From Kocuria marina (GTDB lineage Bacteria > Actinomycetota > Actinomycetes > Actinomycetales > Micrococcaceae), in NCBI GenBank assembly GCA_014652975.1, contig BMZV01000002.1, positions 186,001 to 250,000 on the forward strand: a DNA stretch of 64,000 nucleotides. The letters run 5' to 3'. Shown here in pieces: positions 36,026-45,527 of this stretch. The position numbers and the translations under genes were made by a program. Each line of letters starts with the position of its first letter. Within the stretch, counting starts at the first letter, position 1. Below the pieces are notes generated by a model. It was given only the letters and a program-made list of their open reading frames with translations, did no database searches and was not told the origin of the DNA.

Positions 36026-36070
36026 CCGACGGAACGACCCCCGCCCATCGGGCGGGGGTCGTTCCGTCGG
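36026..36070. terminator. 21-bp-stem bidirectional terminator (ppm1/rbpA)
   Basis: A perfect 21-bp stem (left arm begins CCGACGGAACGACC) with an ATC loop lies between the convergent ppm1 and rbpA genes. Confidence 0.85.
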
Positions 36071-36105
36071 TGTGTCGGCGGTCGATCACCGACCGCCCGG
36101 GGGAA

Positions 36106-36441
36106 TCAGAGGGCGTGATGCTCCTTGTAGAACGCCAGCCGCTGCTCGAGGGTCTGCTCGAGTTCTTCCATGCTGCGCCGCTCCAGGAGCATGTCCCAGT
36201 GGGAGCGCTGGTGCTTCTCGTTGGGGTTCTCGGGCTTCTCACCGTTGACCAGGATGGCTTCCTGGCCGGTCTTGGTGGTCCACACCGGGGGGATCTCCGC
36301 CTCCGCCGCGAACATCACGGACACGGACTCGCCGTCCGCGGTGCGGTATTCCACGCGCTGACGCGGCGCGGGCTCCACCCCGGCCTCGGTTTCCATGGAC
36401 TGGGAGCCCAGGCGCATCCCTCGTAGGCTGCGATCACTCAC
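36106..36441 (-). CDS. rbpA: RNA polymerase-binding protein RbpA
   Basis: 111 residues. RbpA is an actinobacterial factor that stabilises the open complex of RNA polymerase with group I/II sigma factors. The N-terminal SDRSLRGMRLGSQSMETE is diagnostic; the core (RVEYRTADGESVSVMFAAEA) and the C-terminal sigma-interaction domain (RSHWDMLLERRSMEELEQTL) are complete. GTG start with GAAGGA eight bases upstream. A SigR/SigH-type promoter sits about 110 bases upstream, inside the end of the SPFH gene, fitting known SigR control of rbpA in Streptomyces. Confidence 0.97.
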   Translation of the reverse strand: MSDRSLRGMRLGSQSMETEAGVEPAPRQRVEYRTADGESVSVMFAAEAEIPPVWTTKTGQEAILVNGEKPENPNEKHQRSHWDMLLERRSMEELEQTLEQRLAFYKEHHAL

Positions 36442-36545
36442 GCGACGATCCTTCCCGACGTACGTTCTCGTGGGCCGCGGGACGACGACGCTGCGGTGCG
36501 TTCACACCCGGCGTTCCGTCCTCGCGGGCCCACCCTTCGTTCTCC

Positions 36546-36551
36546 AGCGTA
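36546..36551 (-). promoter_or_regulatory. -10-like TACGCT within the rbpA promoter
   Basis: TACGCT on the minus strand begins the 15-mer shared with sseA (36537-36551) and overlaps the SigR-type -10 (GTTACGCT). Confidence 0.35.
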
Positions 36552-36577
36552 ACGGGGAGTCAGCGGGATTCATTCCC
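36551..36577 (-). promoter_or_regulatory. SigR/SigH-type promoter of rbpA
   Basis: On the minus strand GGGAAT (36577-36572), 18 bases, GTT (36553-36551): exact match to the thiol-stress sigma consensus. It overlaps the last codons of the SPFH gene. Confidence 0.65.
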
Positions 36578-37780
36578 CGGGCCGGTCTCGGGGGCCTCCG
36601 GGCGGGCGCGCCGGGGCAACGAGCCGGACTCGGCATCCGTCCCGGTGGTGCCGGCGGTCGTGGGTTCCGAGTCCGTGACCGGCAGGTTGACCTCGTCCAC
36701 GTGGGGATCGGCGGCCTCCTGGGCGATCGGGGACGTGTAGGGCGAATCCGGCATCTCGAACTCGCTCGGGTCCGTCAAGGTGAGGTCCGGTTCCAGGTCC
36801 TTCTCGGTGACCTTGACGGTCTCGTGCTCCACGATGGGGGCGCTCTCCGGTAGGTCCGGTGCCACGGGGGCCTCGTCCTCGTACTTGTCGTCCTCGGGGC
36901 CGTCCGACGCGCCGGGGTTGAGGTAGGAACCCACACCGCGCAGCGCGGTGCTCAGCTCGGCGGGGATCATCCACACCTTGTTGGCCGTGCCCTCGGCGAC
37001 CTTGGGCAGGGTCTGGATGTACTGGTACGCCAACAGCTTCTGGGTGGGGCGGGCGCGGTGGATCGAGTCGAATACCTTGGAGATGGCCTGCGCCTCACCG
37101 TCCGCGCGCAGGATCGCGGCCTTCGCGTCACCCTCCGCGGAGAGCACGGCGGCCTGACGTTCACCCTCGGCGGTGAGGATCTGGGACTGCTTCTCGCCCT
37201 CGGCGGTGAGGATCGCGGCGCGGCGGTCACGCTCGGCGCGCATCTGCTTCTCCATGGAGTCCTGGATGGACGGCGGGGGAGTGATCTCCTTGATGTCCAC
37301 GCGGGAGATCCGGATGCCCCAGCGCCCGGTCGTGGAATCCAGTACGCCGCGCAGCTCCGCGTTGATCTTGTCGCGGGAGGTCAAGGTCTCCTCGAGGTTC
37401 AACCCACCCACCACGTTACGCAGCGTGGCGCTCGTGAGCTCGTCCACGGCCTGGATGTAATTGGTGATCTCGTACGTGGCGGCGCGGGGATCAGTGACCT
37501 GGAAGTAGACCACGGTGTCGATGCCCACGACCAGGTTGTCCTCGGTGATCACGGACTGGGCGGGGAACGGCACGACCTGTTCGCGCAGGTCGATCAGGGG
37601 CAGCAACCGGTCGATGAAGGGGATGAGGAAGTGCAGCCCGGGATTGAGGGTGGACTGGTACTTGCCCAGCCGCTCCACGATGCCCGCGCGCGACTGCGGG
37701 ACGATCCGCACCGCTTTGATAAGGGCGATGACCGCGGCGAGCACCACCACGGTCAACAGGACGATGATGACGATGGACAT
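36560..37780 (-). CDS. SPFH/band 7 membrane protein (QmcA/stomatin type)
   Basis: 406 residues. N-terminal membrane helix (2-24), then a prohibitin-homology domain (about 28-190: VPQSRAGIVERLGKYQSTLNPG, PFPAQSVITEDNLVVGIDTVVYF), then a coiled region with four imperfect copies of a TAEGE-type repeat (ILTAEGEKQSQILTAEGERQ). The C-terminal 120 residues are acidic and disordered. Such proteins form membrane microdomains and guard proteases. It follows its usual partner, the NfeD gene, 50 bases downstream. AAAGGA before the ATG. Confidence 0.92.
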   Translation of the reverse strand: MSIVIIVLLTVVVLAAVIALIKAVRIVPQSRAGIVERLGKYQSTLNPGLHFLIPFIDRLLPLIDLREQVVPFPAQSVITEDNLVVGIDTVVYFQVTDPRAATYEITNYIQAVDELTSATLRNVVGGLNLEETLTSRDKINAELRGVLDSTTGRWGIRISRVDIKEITPPPSIQDSMEKQMRAERDRRAAILTAEGEKQSQILTAEGERQAAVLSAEGDAKAAILRADGEAQAISKVFDSIHRARPTQKLLAYQYIQTLPKVAEGTANKVWMIPAELSTALRGVGSYLNPGASDGPEDDKYEDEAPVAPDLPESAPIVEHETVKVTEKDLEPDLTLTDPSEFEMPDSPYTSPIAQEAADPHVDEVNLPVTDSEPTTAGTTGTDAESGSLPRRARPEAPETGPGNESR

Positions 37781-37830
37781 GGGGTCCTTTCGGTGGGGGT
37801 TCGGCGGTGCGCCGGGGCGCTCGTCCGGGG

Positions 37831-38322
37831 TCAGGGTCGGACGCCGCGCCCGGGGTTGGTCTGCGTGGGCACCGGGGCCACGTCCGCGACGACCACGGTG
37901 GCCCCCTCGATGCGGTGGACGTAGGCGGTGCTACCCGCGGGCAGGGCGGCGGCCGTGGCGGTGCGGGCGGTCCAGATGTCCCCCTCCAGGCGCACCAGGC
38001 CGCTGTGCTGGCTCACGGGCTCCAGCGCCATGCACCGCAGCCCGATGAGGCGATCGGTGTTGGAGCGGGTCGTGGGCGTGGACCTGTTGAGACGTCGCAG
38101 GGCGATCGGGCGGATCAAGAAGATCAGCAGCACCGACACCAGCGCGAACATCACCACCTGCGCGGCGAAACTGTCCACGACCAGGCTCACGCCGGCGGTG
38201 ACCAGGGCGGCGAGCGACATCATGAGAAAGAGGAAGTCCAGAGTGAGCATCTCGATGGCTGCGAGCACCAGCATCACGATCAGCCACAGGATCCAGGGAT
38301 TGTTGACCAGTGCGTCCCACAC
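37831..38322 (-). CDS. NfeD family membrane protein
   Basis: 163 residues. Two to three hydrophobic helices (about 10-75: WILWLIVMLVLAAIEMLTLD) precede an OB-fold domain (TDRLIGLRCMALEPVSQHSG...RTATAAALPAGSTAYVHRIEG). This is the short NfeD type that partners SPFH proteins, and the operon NfeD-SPFH is found here. I start at GTG 38322 with GGAG eight bases upstream; the longer frame has no membrane-protein features at its start. Confidence 0.88.
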   Translation of the reverse strand: MWDALVNNPWILWLIVMLVLAAIEMLTLDFLFLMMSLAALVTAGVSLVVDSFAAQVVMFALVSVLLIFLIRPIALRRLNRSTPTTRSNTDRLIGLRCMALEPVSQHSGLVRLEGDIWTARTATAAALPAGSTAYVHRIEGATVVVADVAPVPTQTNPGRGVRP

Positions 38323-38658
38323 GGTGCGGCTCCGTCCTCGTCCGGTGTCATCGGTTCTCGGATGCCCCGGTGCGAGCCCGGGGGTCCATCTCACGTGGTC
38401 CAGCCCATTGTGCCCTACGACACCGACGTGATCCCGCAGGCCCCACGCCAGTGCCGCTGGTAATCACATGCCGCGGCGCTCCCGCGGCAACGGCGCGCCG
38501 GTTTCCCCGTGAGAGAAACGTGCGGGAAATCAGTGGCGCGTCACTATGTGGGTCGTAATATGGGTCACGAAGCCAGACCACACACCCATTGCGGGTGCGG
38601 CGGCCTACGGCGCACAAACCGTGCGCCGGCAGCAGAGACTTACTGAGGAGTTAATGCG
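38323..38658. other. 336-base gap between nfeD and the PRC/DUF2382 gene
   Basis: No gene seen. It holds a 7-bp hairpin GCCGCGG/CCGCGGC (38470-38488), an AT-rich -10-like TAATAT at 38556-38561, and an 8-bp hairpin CGGCGCAC/GTGCGCCG (38608-38628) in the leader of the PRC/DUF2382 gene. Confidence 0.5.
38556..38561 (+). promoter_or_regulatory. -10 box TAATAT, PRC/DUF2382 promoter
   Basis: The only AT-rich hexamer in the gap, about 98 bases before the ATG; I see no clear -35. Confidence 0.4.
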
Positions 38659-39540
38659 ATGACCACGTTCGACGTGAATGCAATTCTGTCCAGCACGGCC
38701 TACGGTTCCGACGGTGACAAGATCGGCAAGGTCGAGCAGGTCTTCCTGGACGACAACTCGGGCGAGCCGACGTTCCTGACCGTCAACACCGGTCTGTTCG
38801 GCGCCAAGGAGAACTTCGTTCCTGTGAAGGGCGCTCGTCAGGACGGCGACCGTGTGGTCCTGCCCTACACCAAGGACGTCATCAAGGACGCTCCGAAGGT
38901 CGACGCCGACCAGCACCTCTCCCCGGCCGAGGAAGAGGAGCTGTACCGCTACTACGAGCTGAACTACAACGACGACCGTACCGCGGGCACCGATCGTGAT
39001 CGCACCACCGCTGCCGCTGGTACCGCGGGTGTCGCCGGCACCGCAGCCGCCGACCGCGGCGTCGCCGACCGCGATGTCGCCGACCGTGACCGCGATGCCG
39101 TGGACCAGGACCGCCGCGACGTCGCCGCGACCGCCGGTGACGAGGCCTCCGTGGTCCGCCACGAGGAGCGCCTCAACGTGGGCACGCAGGAGCGCGAGGC
39201 CGGCCACGCCCGCCTGCGCAAGTACGTCGTGACCGACCACGAGACCGTGGACGTCCCTGTCGAGCGCGAAGAGGTCACCGTCGAGCGCACGCCGATCAAC
39301 GACACGAACGCTCGCGTGGACAACGGCACCATTGGTGAGGAAGAGGTGGACGTGACCCTGCACGAGGAGCGTCCCGTTGTCCAGAAGGAAGCCGTGGCCG
39401 TGGAAGAGGTCGGGCTGAACAAGCAGACCGTCCAGGAGACCCAGCGCGTCGAGGCCGACGTCCGCAAGGAACAGGTCGATGTCGAGACCGACGTCGATCG
39501 TGGTGACCTCGGCCGTGACGGCGAGGCTCCCCGCCGCTGA
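38659..39540 (+). CDS. PRC-barrel and DUF2382 stress protein
   Basis: 293 residues. Residues 1-80 form a PRC barrel (TAYGSDGDKIGKVEQVFLDD, FLTVNTGLFGAKENFVPV); 165-285 are DUF2382 (VVRHEERLNVGTQEREAG, VRKYVVTDHETVDVPVEREE type repeats); a Thr/Ala/Asp-rich linker with ADRGVADRDVADRD repeats joins them. The family is linked to stress tolerance in actinobacteria and cyanobacteria. Very high charge suggests a soluble, abundant protein. Codon use differs slightly (more GTC/ACC, fewer rare codons), in line with strong expression. Terminator follows. Confidence 0.85.
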   Translation: MTTFDVNAILSSTAYGSDGDKIGKVEQVFLDDNSGEPTFLTVNTGLFGAKENFVPVKGARQDGDRVVLPYTKDVIKDAPKVDADQHLSPAEEEELYRYYELNYNDDRTAGTDRDRTTAAAGTAGVAGTAAADRGVADRDVADRDRDAVDQDRRDVAATAGDEASVVRHEERLNVGTQEREAGHARLRKYVVTDHETVDVPVEREEVTVERTPINDTNARVDNGTIGEEEVDVTLHEERPVVQKEAVAVEEVGLNKQTVQETQRVEADVRKEQVDVETDVDRGDLGRDGEAPRR

Positions 39541-39576
39541 TCCGCGGCGCGCGGCTGACGCCGTGTGAGCACTGAC

Positions 39577-39610
39577 GGTTGTACCCCGGGTTCCGGCCCG
39601 GGGTACAGCC
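39577..39610 (+). terminator. terminator after the PRC/DUF2382 gene
   Basis: 14-bp stem with one G-T pair (left arm GGTTGTACCCCGGG) and a six-base loop, 37 bases after the stop. Confidence 0.75.
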
Positions 39611-39759
39611 ATGTCCGGGTACAACCGCGCCGGGGCACGCCCGCGTCCGCGCACCGCGCTGTCGTGGAGGCGGCCGGCTCGGTCGGAGAGGTGCGGTCCG
39701 CACGGACGCGGCCCCGCAGCGGCGTCGTGCCCGTCTTCGTGGCGGCGGGGCCGGGGCGG

Positions 39760-39832
39760 TAGCATCAATGAGGTCGTCGGCGCGTCCAGCGCGCGAGTCC
39801 TGCACGACGGCCCGCCCCCGGTACGGGCGGGC
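39760..39832 (+). promoter_or_regulatory. thrS promoter and leader hairpin
   Basis: TAGCAT (39760-39765) is a -10 candidate; the leader holds GCCCGCCC/GGGCGGGC (39810-39832) shortly before the ribosome-binding site. No T-box features are seen. The rest of the 321-base gap is empty apart from the preceding terminator. Confidence 0.4.
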
Positions 39833-39861
39833 GCACCCAAGATCTGACGAGGAGAAACACC

Positions 39862-41994
39862 ATGACGGATGCCCCTTCCCTGCGGTTGACGGTGGACGGC
39901 GAGTCACGCACCGTGGACCAGGGCACCACGGCCGCGGAGCTGTACAGCGAGCAGCGCGACGTCGTGGTGGCGCACGTCAACGGTGAGCTCAAGGACCTCG
40001 CGACCGAGCTGCGGGACGGGGACACCGTGGAGCGCGTGCTGATCGGTGACCCCGAGGGCCTCGAGGTGCTGCGCCACTCCACGGCCCACGTGATGGCCCA
40101 GGCCGTGCAGGAGCTGCGCCCGGACGCGAAACTGGGGATCGGGCCCTACATCACGGACGGGTTCTACTTCGACTTCGACGTCGAGGAGCCGTTCACCCCG
40201 GACGATCTGAAGAAGCTCGAGAAGTCGATGCTCAAGATCGTGAACAAGAACCAGATCTTCCGCCGGCGCAGCGTGAGCGAGGACGATGCCCGGGCGGAGA
40301 TGGCGGACGAGCCGTACAAGCTCGAACTCATCGACCTGGCCGGCGGTCCCGGCTCCGGTGCCATGGACGAGTCCGCGGAGGGCGCCTCGGTGGAGGTGGC
40401 CGCCGGTGACCTCACGATCTACGACAACCTGGACCGTAAGAGCGGGGACGTGGTGTGGCGAGACCTGTGCCGCGGCCCGCACCTGCCGGACACCAAGCAC
40501 ATCGGCAACGGCTACGCGCTGATGCGTTCGGCCGCCGCGTACTGGCGCGGGAGCGAGAAGAACAAGCAGCTGCAGCGGATCTACGGCACGGCATGGCCCA
40601 CCAAGGACGAACTGCGCGAGTACAAGGAACGATTGGCAGAGGCCGAGCGCCGCGACCACCGCAAGCTGGGTGTGGAACTGGACCTGTTCTCCTTCCCGGA
40701 CGAACTGGGCTCCGGGCTGCCCGTGTTCCACCCCAAGGGCGGGATCATCCGCAAGGAGATGGAGGACTACTCCCGCGAGCGCCACGCCCAGGCCGGGTAC
40801 GAGTTCGTCTACACGCCCCACATCACCAAGGGTCATCTCTACGAGGTCTCGGGTCACCTGGACTGGTACCGGGACGGTATGTTCCCTCCCATGCACGTGG
40901 ACGAGGAGCGCGACCCGGCCACGGGTGAGCTGACCAAACCGGGCCAGGACTACTACCTCAAGCCCATGAACTGCCCCATGCACAACCTGATCTACCGCTC
41001 CCGGGGCCGTTCCTACCGGGAACTGCCGCTGCGGTTGTTCGAGTTCGGTGCGGTCTACCGCTACGAGAAGTCCGGTGTGATCCACGGCCTCACGCGTGTG
41101 CGTGGGATGACGCAGGACGACGCCCACATCTACTGCACGCGTGAGCAGATGAAGGACGAGCTGACCAGCACCCTGAACTTCGTGCTGTCCCTGCTCAAGG
41201 ACTACGGTCTGGACGACTTCTACCTGGAACTGTCCACCAAGGACCCGGAGAAATTCGTGGGTTCGGACGAGATCTGGGACGAGGCCACCCGCACCCTGCA
41301 GGAGGTCGCCCAGGACTCCGGTCTGCAGCTCGTACCGGATCCCGGGGGAGCGGCGTTCTACGGTCCGAAGATCTCCGTGCAGGCGCGGGACGCGATCGGG
41401 CGCACGTGGCAGATGTCCACGATCCAGCTCGACTTCAACCTCCCCGAGCGCTTCGACCTCGAGTACCAGGCGTCGGACGGCACCCGGCGCCGGCCCGTGA
41501 TGATCCACCGGGCCCTGTTCGGGTCCGTGGAGCGGTTCATGGGCGTGCTCACCGAGCACTACGCGGGGGCGTTCCCGGTGTGGCTATCGCCCACCCAGGT
41601 CCGGGCGATCCCCGTGGCGGACGCCTTCGACGACTACCTCGACGAGTTCGCTCAGGCCTTGCGCGAACGCGGCGTACGTGTGGAGGTGGACACGTCCTCG
41701 GACCGGTTCCCCAAGAAGATCCGCACGGCCTCCAAGGACAAGATCCCGTTCGTCGTGATCGCCGGGGGCGACGACGCCGAGGCCGGTACCGTCTCGTTCC
41801 GCTTCCGCGATGGCTCGCAGTACAACGGAGTGTCCCAGCAGGACGCGGTGGAACTGATCACGGGCCACATCGATCGGCGTCAGAACGCGGACCCCACGGC
41901 GCCCGCGCAGGACACCCCGGAGGCCCCGGCCGCAGGGGACGGCGCCGTCGCGGCCGACACCGCGGCGGGTGACGCGGCGTCGGGACAGTCGTGA
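39862..41994 (+). CDS. thrS: threonyl-tRNA synthetase
   Basis: 710 residues, full length. TGS domain (1-70), editing domain (about 75-240, [13 protein letters not shown]), class II catalytic core with the zinc cysteine in [10 protein letters not shown] (about C371) and motif 2 ([28 protein letters not shown]), and the anticodon-binding domain ([14 protein letters not shown]). The last 35 residues are an Ala/Asp-rich tail. GAGGAG precedes the ATG. The GTG of the HIT gene overlaps the stop by four bases. Confidence 0.97.
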   Translation: MTDAPSLRLTVDGESRTVDQGTTAAELYSEQRDVVVAHVNGELKDLATELRDGDTVERVLIGDPEGLEVLRHSTAHVMAQAVQELRPDAKLGIGPYITDGFYFDFDVEEPFTPDDLKKLEKSMLKIVNKNQIFRRRSVSEDDARAEMADEPYKLELIDLAGGPGSGAMDESAEGASVEVAAGDLTIYDNLDRKSGDVVWRDLCRGPHLPDTKHIGNGYALMRSAAAYWRGSEKNKQLQRIYGTAWPTKDELREYKERLAEAERRDHRKLGVELDLFSFPDELGSGLPVFHPKGGIIRKEMEDYSRERHAQAGYEFVYTPHITKGHLYEVSGHLDWYRDGMFPPMHVDEERDPATGELTKPGQDYYLKPMNCPMHNLIYRSRGRSYRELPLRLFEFGAVYRYEKSGVIHGLTRVRGMTQDDAHIYCTREQMKDELTSTLNFVLSLLKDYGLDDFYLELSTKDPEKFVGSDEIWDEATRTLQEVAQDSGLQLVPDPGGAAFYGPKISVQARDAIGRTWQMSTIQLDFNLPERFDLEYQASDGTRRRPVMIHRALFGSVERFMGVLTEHYAGAFPVWLSPTQVRAIPVADAFDDYLDEFAQALRERGVRVEVDTSSDRFPKKIRTASKDKIPFVVIAGGDDAEAGTVSFRFRDGSQYNGVSQQDAVELITGHIDRRQNADPTAPAQDTPEAPAAGDGAVAADTAAGDAASGQS

Positions 41995-42566
41995 GTGCCC
42001 CGGACGCCGCGGCGTCGGACGGGGAGGGCGTGAGCCGGGACGAGTTCGAACTGCCCGGCGACCCGGACGGTTTCCAACGGCTGTGGACCCCGCACCGGTT
42101 GGCGTACGTGCGCGGGGAGGAGACGTCCGGGGAGCAGCCTCCGGGCTGCCCGTTCTGCACCGCGCCGGGCCGCTCGGACGAGGACGCGCTGATCGTCCAC
42201 CGCGGGGAGCACTGCTTCGCGGTGCTCAACCTCTTCCCGTACAACCCGGGCCACGTACTCGTGTGCCCGTACCGCCACGTGGCGGAGCTCACGGAGCTCA
42301 CGGACGACGAACTGTGGGAGCTCAACACGCTGACCCGCACCGTGGTCCTCGTGATCCGGGACGTCGCCAGCCCCGCGGCGTTCAATGTGGGACTCAACCT
42401 GGGCCAGGCCGCCGGCGGTTCGCTGTCCGAGCACCTGCACCAACACGTGGTCCCGCGCTGGACGGGGGACGCGAACTTCATGCCCGTCGTCGCCCACACC
42501 AAACCCCTCATTCAGACCCTGGCGGCCACGCGCGAGGACATCGCCCGCGCGTGGCCCCGGGACTGA
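41991..42566 (+). CDS. HIT family protein, probable Ap4A phosphorylase (Rv2613c type)
   Basis: 191 residues. The histidine triad is [12 protein letters not shown] (H148, H150, H152). CPFC (53-56) and [17 protein letters not shown] are typical of the subgroup that in M. tuberculosis follows thrS (Rv2613c) and phosphorolyses diadenosine tetraphosphate. Clearing Ap4A made by aminoacyl-tRNA synthetases makes sense beside thrS. GTG start overlaps the thrS stop (GTGA), so translation is coupled. Confidence 0.9.
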   Translation: MSAPDAAASDGEGVSRDEFELPGDPDGFQRLWTPHRLAYVRGEETSGEQPPGCPFCTAPGRSDEDALIVHRGEHCFAVLNLFPYNPGHVLVCPYRHVAELTELTDDELWELNTLTRTVVLVIRDVASPAAFNVGLNLGQAAGGSLSEHLHQHVVPRWTGDANFMPVVAHTKPLIQTLAATREDIARAWPRD

Positions 42567-42616
42567 CCCCCCCCGCGGGCCCCGGACCGCCCCGCCGGGC
42601 GAATCCGCCCGCTCAC

Positions 42617-42622
42617 TAGGAT
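42617..42622 (+). promoter_or_regulatory. -10 box TAGGAT, murT-gatD promoter
   Basis: TAGGAT ends seven bases before the ATG at 42630; GGAG in the gap means a leadered reading is not excluded. Confidence 0.45.
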
Positions 42623-42629
42623 GGAGACC

Positions 42630-43934
42630 ATGTCCCGACCACTCGTACGTGTCCTCGGCCAGGGGGTGCGCTGGGCGTCGAGCCTGCGCGGCGGTGGCTC
42701 CGCCTTCCCCGGCCTGGTCATGGAGAAACTGCACCCCGGGTTCGTCGCGGAGGAGCTCGCCAAGCTGCCACTCGGCGTGGTGGTGATCAGCGGCACCAAC
42801 GGCAAGACCACCACGACCAAGATGACCGTCCAGTTGTTGCGTTCACAAGGACTGCGCGTGTTCACCAATCGCACGGGCTCCAACTTCGTGCGCGGTGTCG
42901 CGGCGTCCCTGCTCGCGGAGATGGACGCGTTCGGTCGGCTCGTGGCGGACGTCGCGGTGCTTGAGCTGGACGAGGCCCACGCGGTGCACTTCGTGAAGCA
43001 AGTCCGGCCCCGGATCTCGCTGTTGCTCAATGTGATGCGGGACCAGCTCGACCGGTTCGGGGAGATCGACACCACGCGCCGGATGCTGAGCCAGGTCGCG
43101 CGCGCCACCACGGGCACGATCGTGCTCAACCGCGAGGACCCTCGGATCGCGAGCCTCGCCCAGGACGTGACCGAGGACACCGCCGTGAGCTGGTTCGGGC
43201 TCTCGGACGCACTGCGCCCCATGTTCCCGTCCGACGACGACATGCGTGACGGGCTACGGCAGGTGGACCCCGGCGCCCAGGACTCGGACGTGCCGTCCGC
43301 GCGTCGGCCCGACGCCGACGTCGTGCTCGAGGCCGTGAACGCGCGCAGCGTGGAACTCGACGTGCGCGGGCGCAAGCACGACGCCACGGTGGACCTGTAC
43401 GGCGTCTACAACCAGTACAACGCCGCGGCCGCCCTCGCCACGAGCTTGCAGGTGCTCGGCGACGCCGCGGACGTCCCCTCCCTGGTGGCCGAACTGGGGG
43501 AGGTCACCCCGGCGTTCGGTCGCGGGGAGACCATCACGGTCCAGGACAAGCCCCTGCAGTTGCTGCTCGTGAAGAACCCCGCGGGCTTCCGGCTCTCCCT
43601 GGCCTCGGCCTCCGCGCAGGACTACGCCACGATGATCGCGATCAACGACCAGTACGCGGACGGCCGGGACGTCTCGTGGCTGTGGGACGTGGACTTCGAC
43701 GCGCTGCGCGACGGCGGCGTGGACATGGTCTCGGGCGTGCGCGCGTGGGACATGGCGCTGCGCCTGGACTACGACCTCGTGCGCGTGGCCACGGTGGAAC
43801 CGGACCTCGAGGACGCGTTACGCCGGTTCATCGCGGACTCGGGGGAGCGCCCCATGAGAATCTTCTGCACGTACACGGCCATGCTCTCCCTGCGCAGGAT
43901 CCTGGGCGACATGACGCACGTGGCGGCCATCTAG
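42630..43934 (+). CDS. murT: lipid II isoglutaminyl synthase subunit MurT
   Basis: 434 residues. MurT, a Mur-ligase homologue, works with GatD to amidate D-Glu of lipid II. ATP loop GTNGKTTT (55-62), Mur-type core ([33 protein letters not shown]) and the C-terminal domain with [10 protein letters not shown], the region that supplies an active-site aspartate in S. aureus MurT. The four-cysteine zinc ribbon found in the middle of S. aureus MurT is absent; the only cysteine is near the C terminus. The start is seven bases after TAGGAT. Nine bases separate it from gatD. Confidence 0.94.
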   Translation: MSRPLVRVLGQGVRWASSLRGGGSAFPGLVMEKLHPGFVAEELAKLPLGVVVISGTNGKTTTTKMTVQLLRSQGLRVFTNRTGSNFVRGVAASLLAEMDAFGRLVADVAVLELDEAHAVHFVKQVRPRISLLLNVMRDQLDRFGEIDTTRRMLSQVARATTGTIVLNREDPRIASLAQDVTEDTAVSWFGLSDALRPMFPSDDDMRDGLRQVDPGAQDSDVPSARRPDADVVLEAVNARSVELDVRGRKHDATVDLYGVYNQYNAAAALATSLQVLGDAADVPSLVAELGEVTPAFGRGETITVQDKPLQLLLVKNPAGFRLSLASASAQDYATMIAINDQYADGRDVSWLWDVDFDALRDGGVDMVSGVRAWDMALRLDYDLVRVATVEPDLEDALRRFIADSGERPMRIFCTYTAMLSLRRILGDMTHVAAI

Positions 43935-43943
43935 GAGGACACC

Positions 43944-44675
43944 GTGGCACACGACACCGCCGGGGCGCTGCGCATCGTGCAGCTCTACCCCCGGGACATG
44001 AACATCTACGGCGACTGGGGCAACACACTCACGCTCAAGCGCCGCGCCGAACGCCGCGGCCTCGAGACCGAGATCGTGGACTACAACCCCGGCGACCCGT
44101 GGCCCGAGAACGCCGACCTCTTCGTGGGCGGCGGAGGACAGGACTCGGGACAGTTCCGCGTGGCCGACGACCTCGCCGTGGTGGCACCGCGACTGCACGA
44201 GGCCGTGGCCCGAGGCGTGCCCATGCTCGCGATCTGCGGGCTCTACCAGCTCTTCGGGCACAGTTTCCGCACGGGGACCGGGGAGACACTGTCCGGGATC
44301 GGGATCTTCGACCTCGAGACGGTGGCCGGTCCGGAACGGCTGATCGGCAACATCGTGACCGAGTCCGCGGACCTGGGCACGATCGTCGGCTACGAGAACC
44401 ACTCGGGGCTCACCCACCTGGGCGCCGGGCAACAGCCCCTCGCGAGTGTCGTCTCGGGGGCCGGCAACAACGGGCAGGACGCCACGGAGGGTGCGCGCAC
44501 CGCGAACGTGCTGGGCAGCTACCTGCATGGGTCGCTGCTGCCCAAGAACCCGCGCGTCGCGGACTTCCTGCTCGCGGCGGCGCTCGAGCTGCGCGGCGAG
44601 ACCCTGCCGGAGGGGGAACTCGACGACACGCTCGCCCAGCGCGCCCGCGACGTCGCCGCGTCGCGCCCGCGCTGA
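43944..44675 (+). CDS. gatD: lipid II isoglutaminyl synthase glutaminase subunit GatD
   Basis: 243 residues, triad-type glutamine amidotransferase that supplies ammonia to MurT. Catalytic Cys98 in [12 protein letters not shown] and His195 in [13 protein letters not shown] are visible; the third residue is provided by Mur[14 protein letters not shown] at the N terminus is the GatD signature. GGAGG precedes the GTG, and the short gap from murT confirms the operon. Amidation of peptidoglycan stems is needed for efficient cross-linking in actinobacteria. Confidence 0.95.
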   Translation: MAHDTAGALRIVQLYPRDMNIYGDWGNTLTLKRRAERRGLETEIVDYNPGDPWPENADLFVGGGGQDSGQFRVADDLAVVAPRLHEAVARGVPMLAICGLYQLFGHSFRTGTGETLSGIGIFDLETVAGPERLIGNIVTESADLGTIVGYENHSGLTHLGAGQQPLASVVSGAGNNGQDATEGARTANVLGSYLHGSLLPKNPRVADFLLAAALELRGETLPEGELDDTLAQRARDVAASRPR

Positions 44676-44696
44676 CGGGCCCCGCCCCGCGCTCGT

Positions 44697-44702
44697 TATC
44701 AT
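44697..44702 (+). promoter_or_regulatory. -10 box TATCAT, yebC promoter
   Basis: TATCAT about 60 bases before the yebC ATG, after the gatD stop. Confidence 0.35.
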
Positions 44703-44761
44703 GGAGGTCGATCCGTGTCCGGTCCGCAGGGGCCGGACGCATTCTTTCGAGGAGGTCATTC

Positions 44762-45523
44762 ATGTCAGGTCACTCCAAGTGGGCCACGACCAAGCACAAG
44801 AAGGCGGCGATTGACGCCAAGCGCGCCAAGGCGTTCGCCAAGTACATCAAGGGGATCGAGGTCGCGGCCCGCATGGGCGGCGCGGACACCTCGGGTAACC
44901 CCGCACTCGAACTCGCGGTCTCCAAGGCCAAGAAGAACTCGGTGCCCAACGACAACATCGACCGCGCGATCAAGCGCGGCGCCGGGCTCACGGGCGAGAC
45001 GATCGACTACACCGAGATCCTCTATGAGGCCCGCGGCCCGCAAGGCACCGCGCTGTACATCGAGTGCCTCACGGACAACAAGAACCGCGCGGCCTCCGAG
45101 GTGCGCGTGGCCGTGACCCGCCACGGCGGCACCATGGCGGACTCCGGTTCCGTGGCGTACCTGTTCGAGCGCAAGGGCGTGGTGGAGGTCGCCAAGACGG
45201 ACGGTCTCACCGAGGACGACGTCCTGATGGCCGTGCTCGACGCCGGCGCCGAGGAAGTGCTCGACGAGTCCGACGACTTCGAGGTGGTCAGCGAGGCGAC
45301 CGACCTGCCCGCGATCCGCACCGCCCTGGACGAGGCCGGTCTCGAGTACAACAACGACGACCCCCAGTTCCGCCCCACCATGAAGGTGGACCTGGACGCC
45401 GAGGGCGCTCGCAAGTTCCTCAAGCTCGCGGACGCGGTCGAGGAGCTCGACGACGTGCAGAACGTCTACTCGAACGCCAACATCCCGGCCGAGGTCATGG
45501 CCGTGCTCGAGGACGACGAGTAA
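44762..45523 (+). CDS. yebC: YebC/PmpR family protein
   Basis: 253 residues with the usual three domains: [22 protein letters not shown] at the N terminus, [11 protein letters not shown], and [19 protein letters not shown]. The family was named as transcription regulators; recent work supports a role in translation through proline-rich stalls. Strong GAGGAGG site before the ATG. It precedes ruvC by four bases, the standard order in actinobacteria. Confidence 0.96.
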   Translation: MSGHSKWATTKHKKAAIDAKRAKAFAKYIKGIEVAARMGGADTSGNPALELAVSKAKKNSVPNDNIDRAIKRGAGLTGETIDYTEILYEARGPQGTALYIECLTDNKNRAASEVRVAVTRHGGTMADSGSVAYLFERKGVVEVAKTDGLTEDDVLMAVLDAGAEEVLDESDDFEVVSEATDLPAIRTALDEAGLEYNNDDPQFRPTMKVDLDAEGARKFLKLADAVEELDDVQNVYSNANIPAEVMAVLEDDE

Positions 45524-45527
45524 TTCC

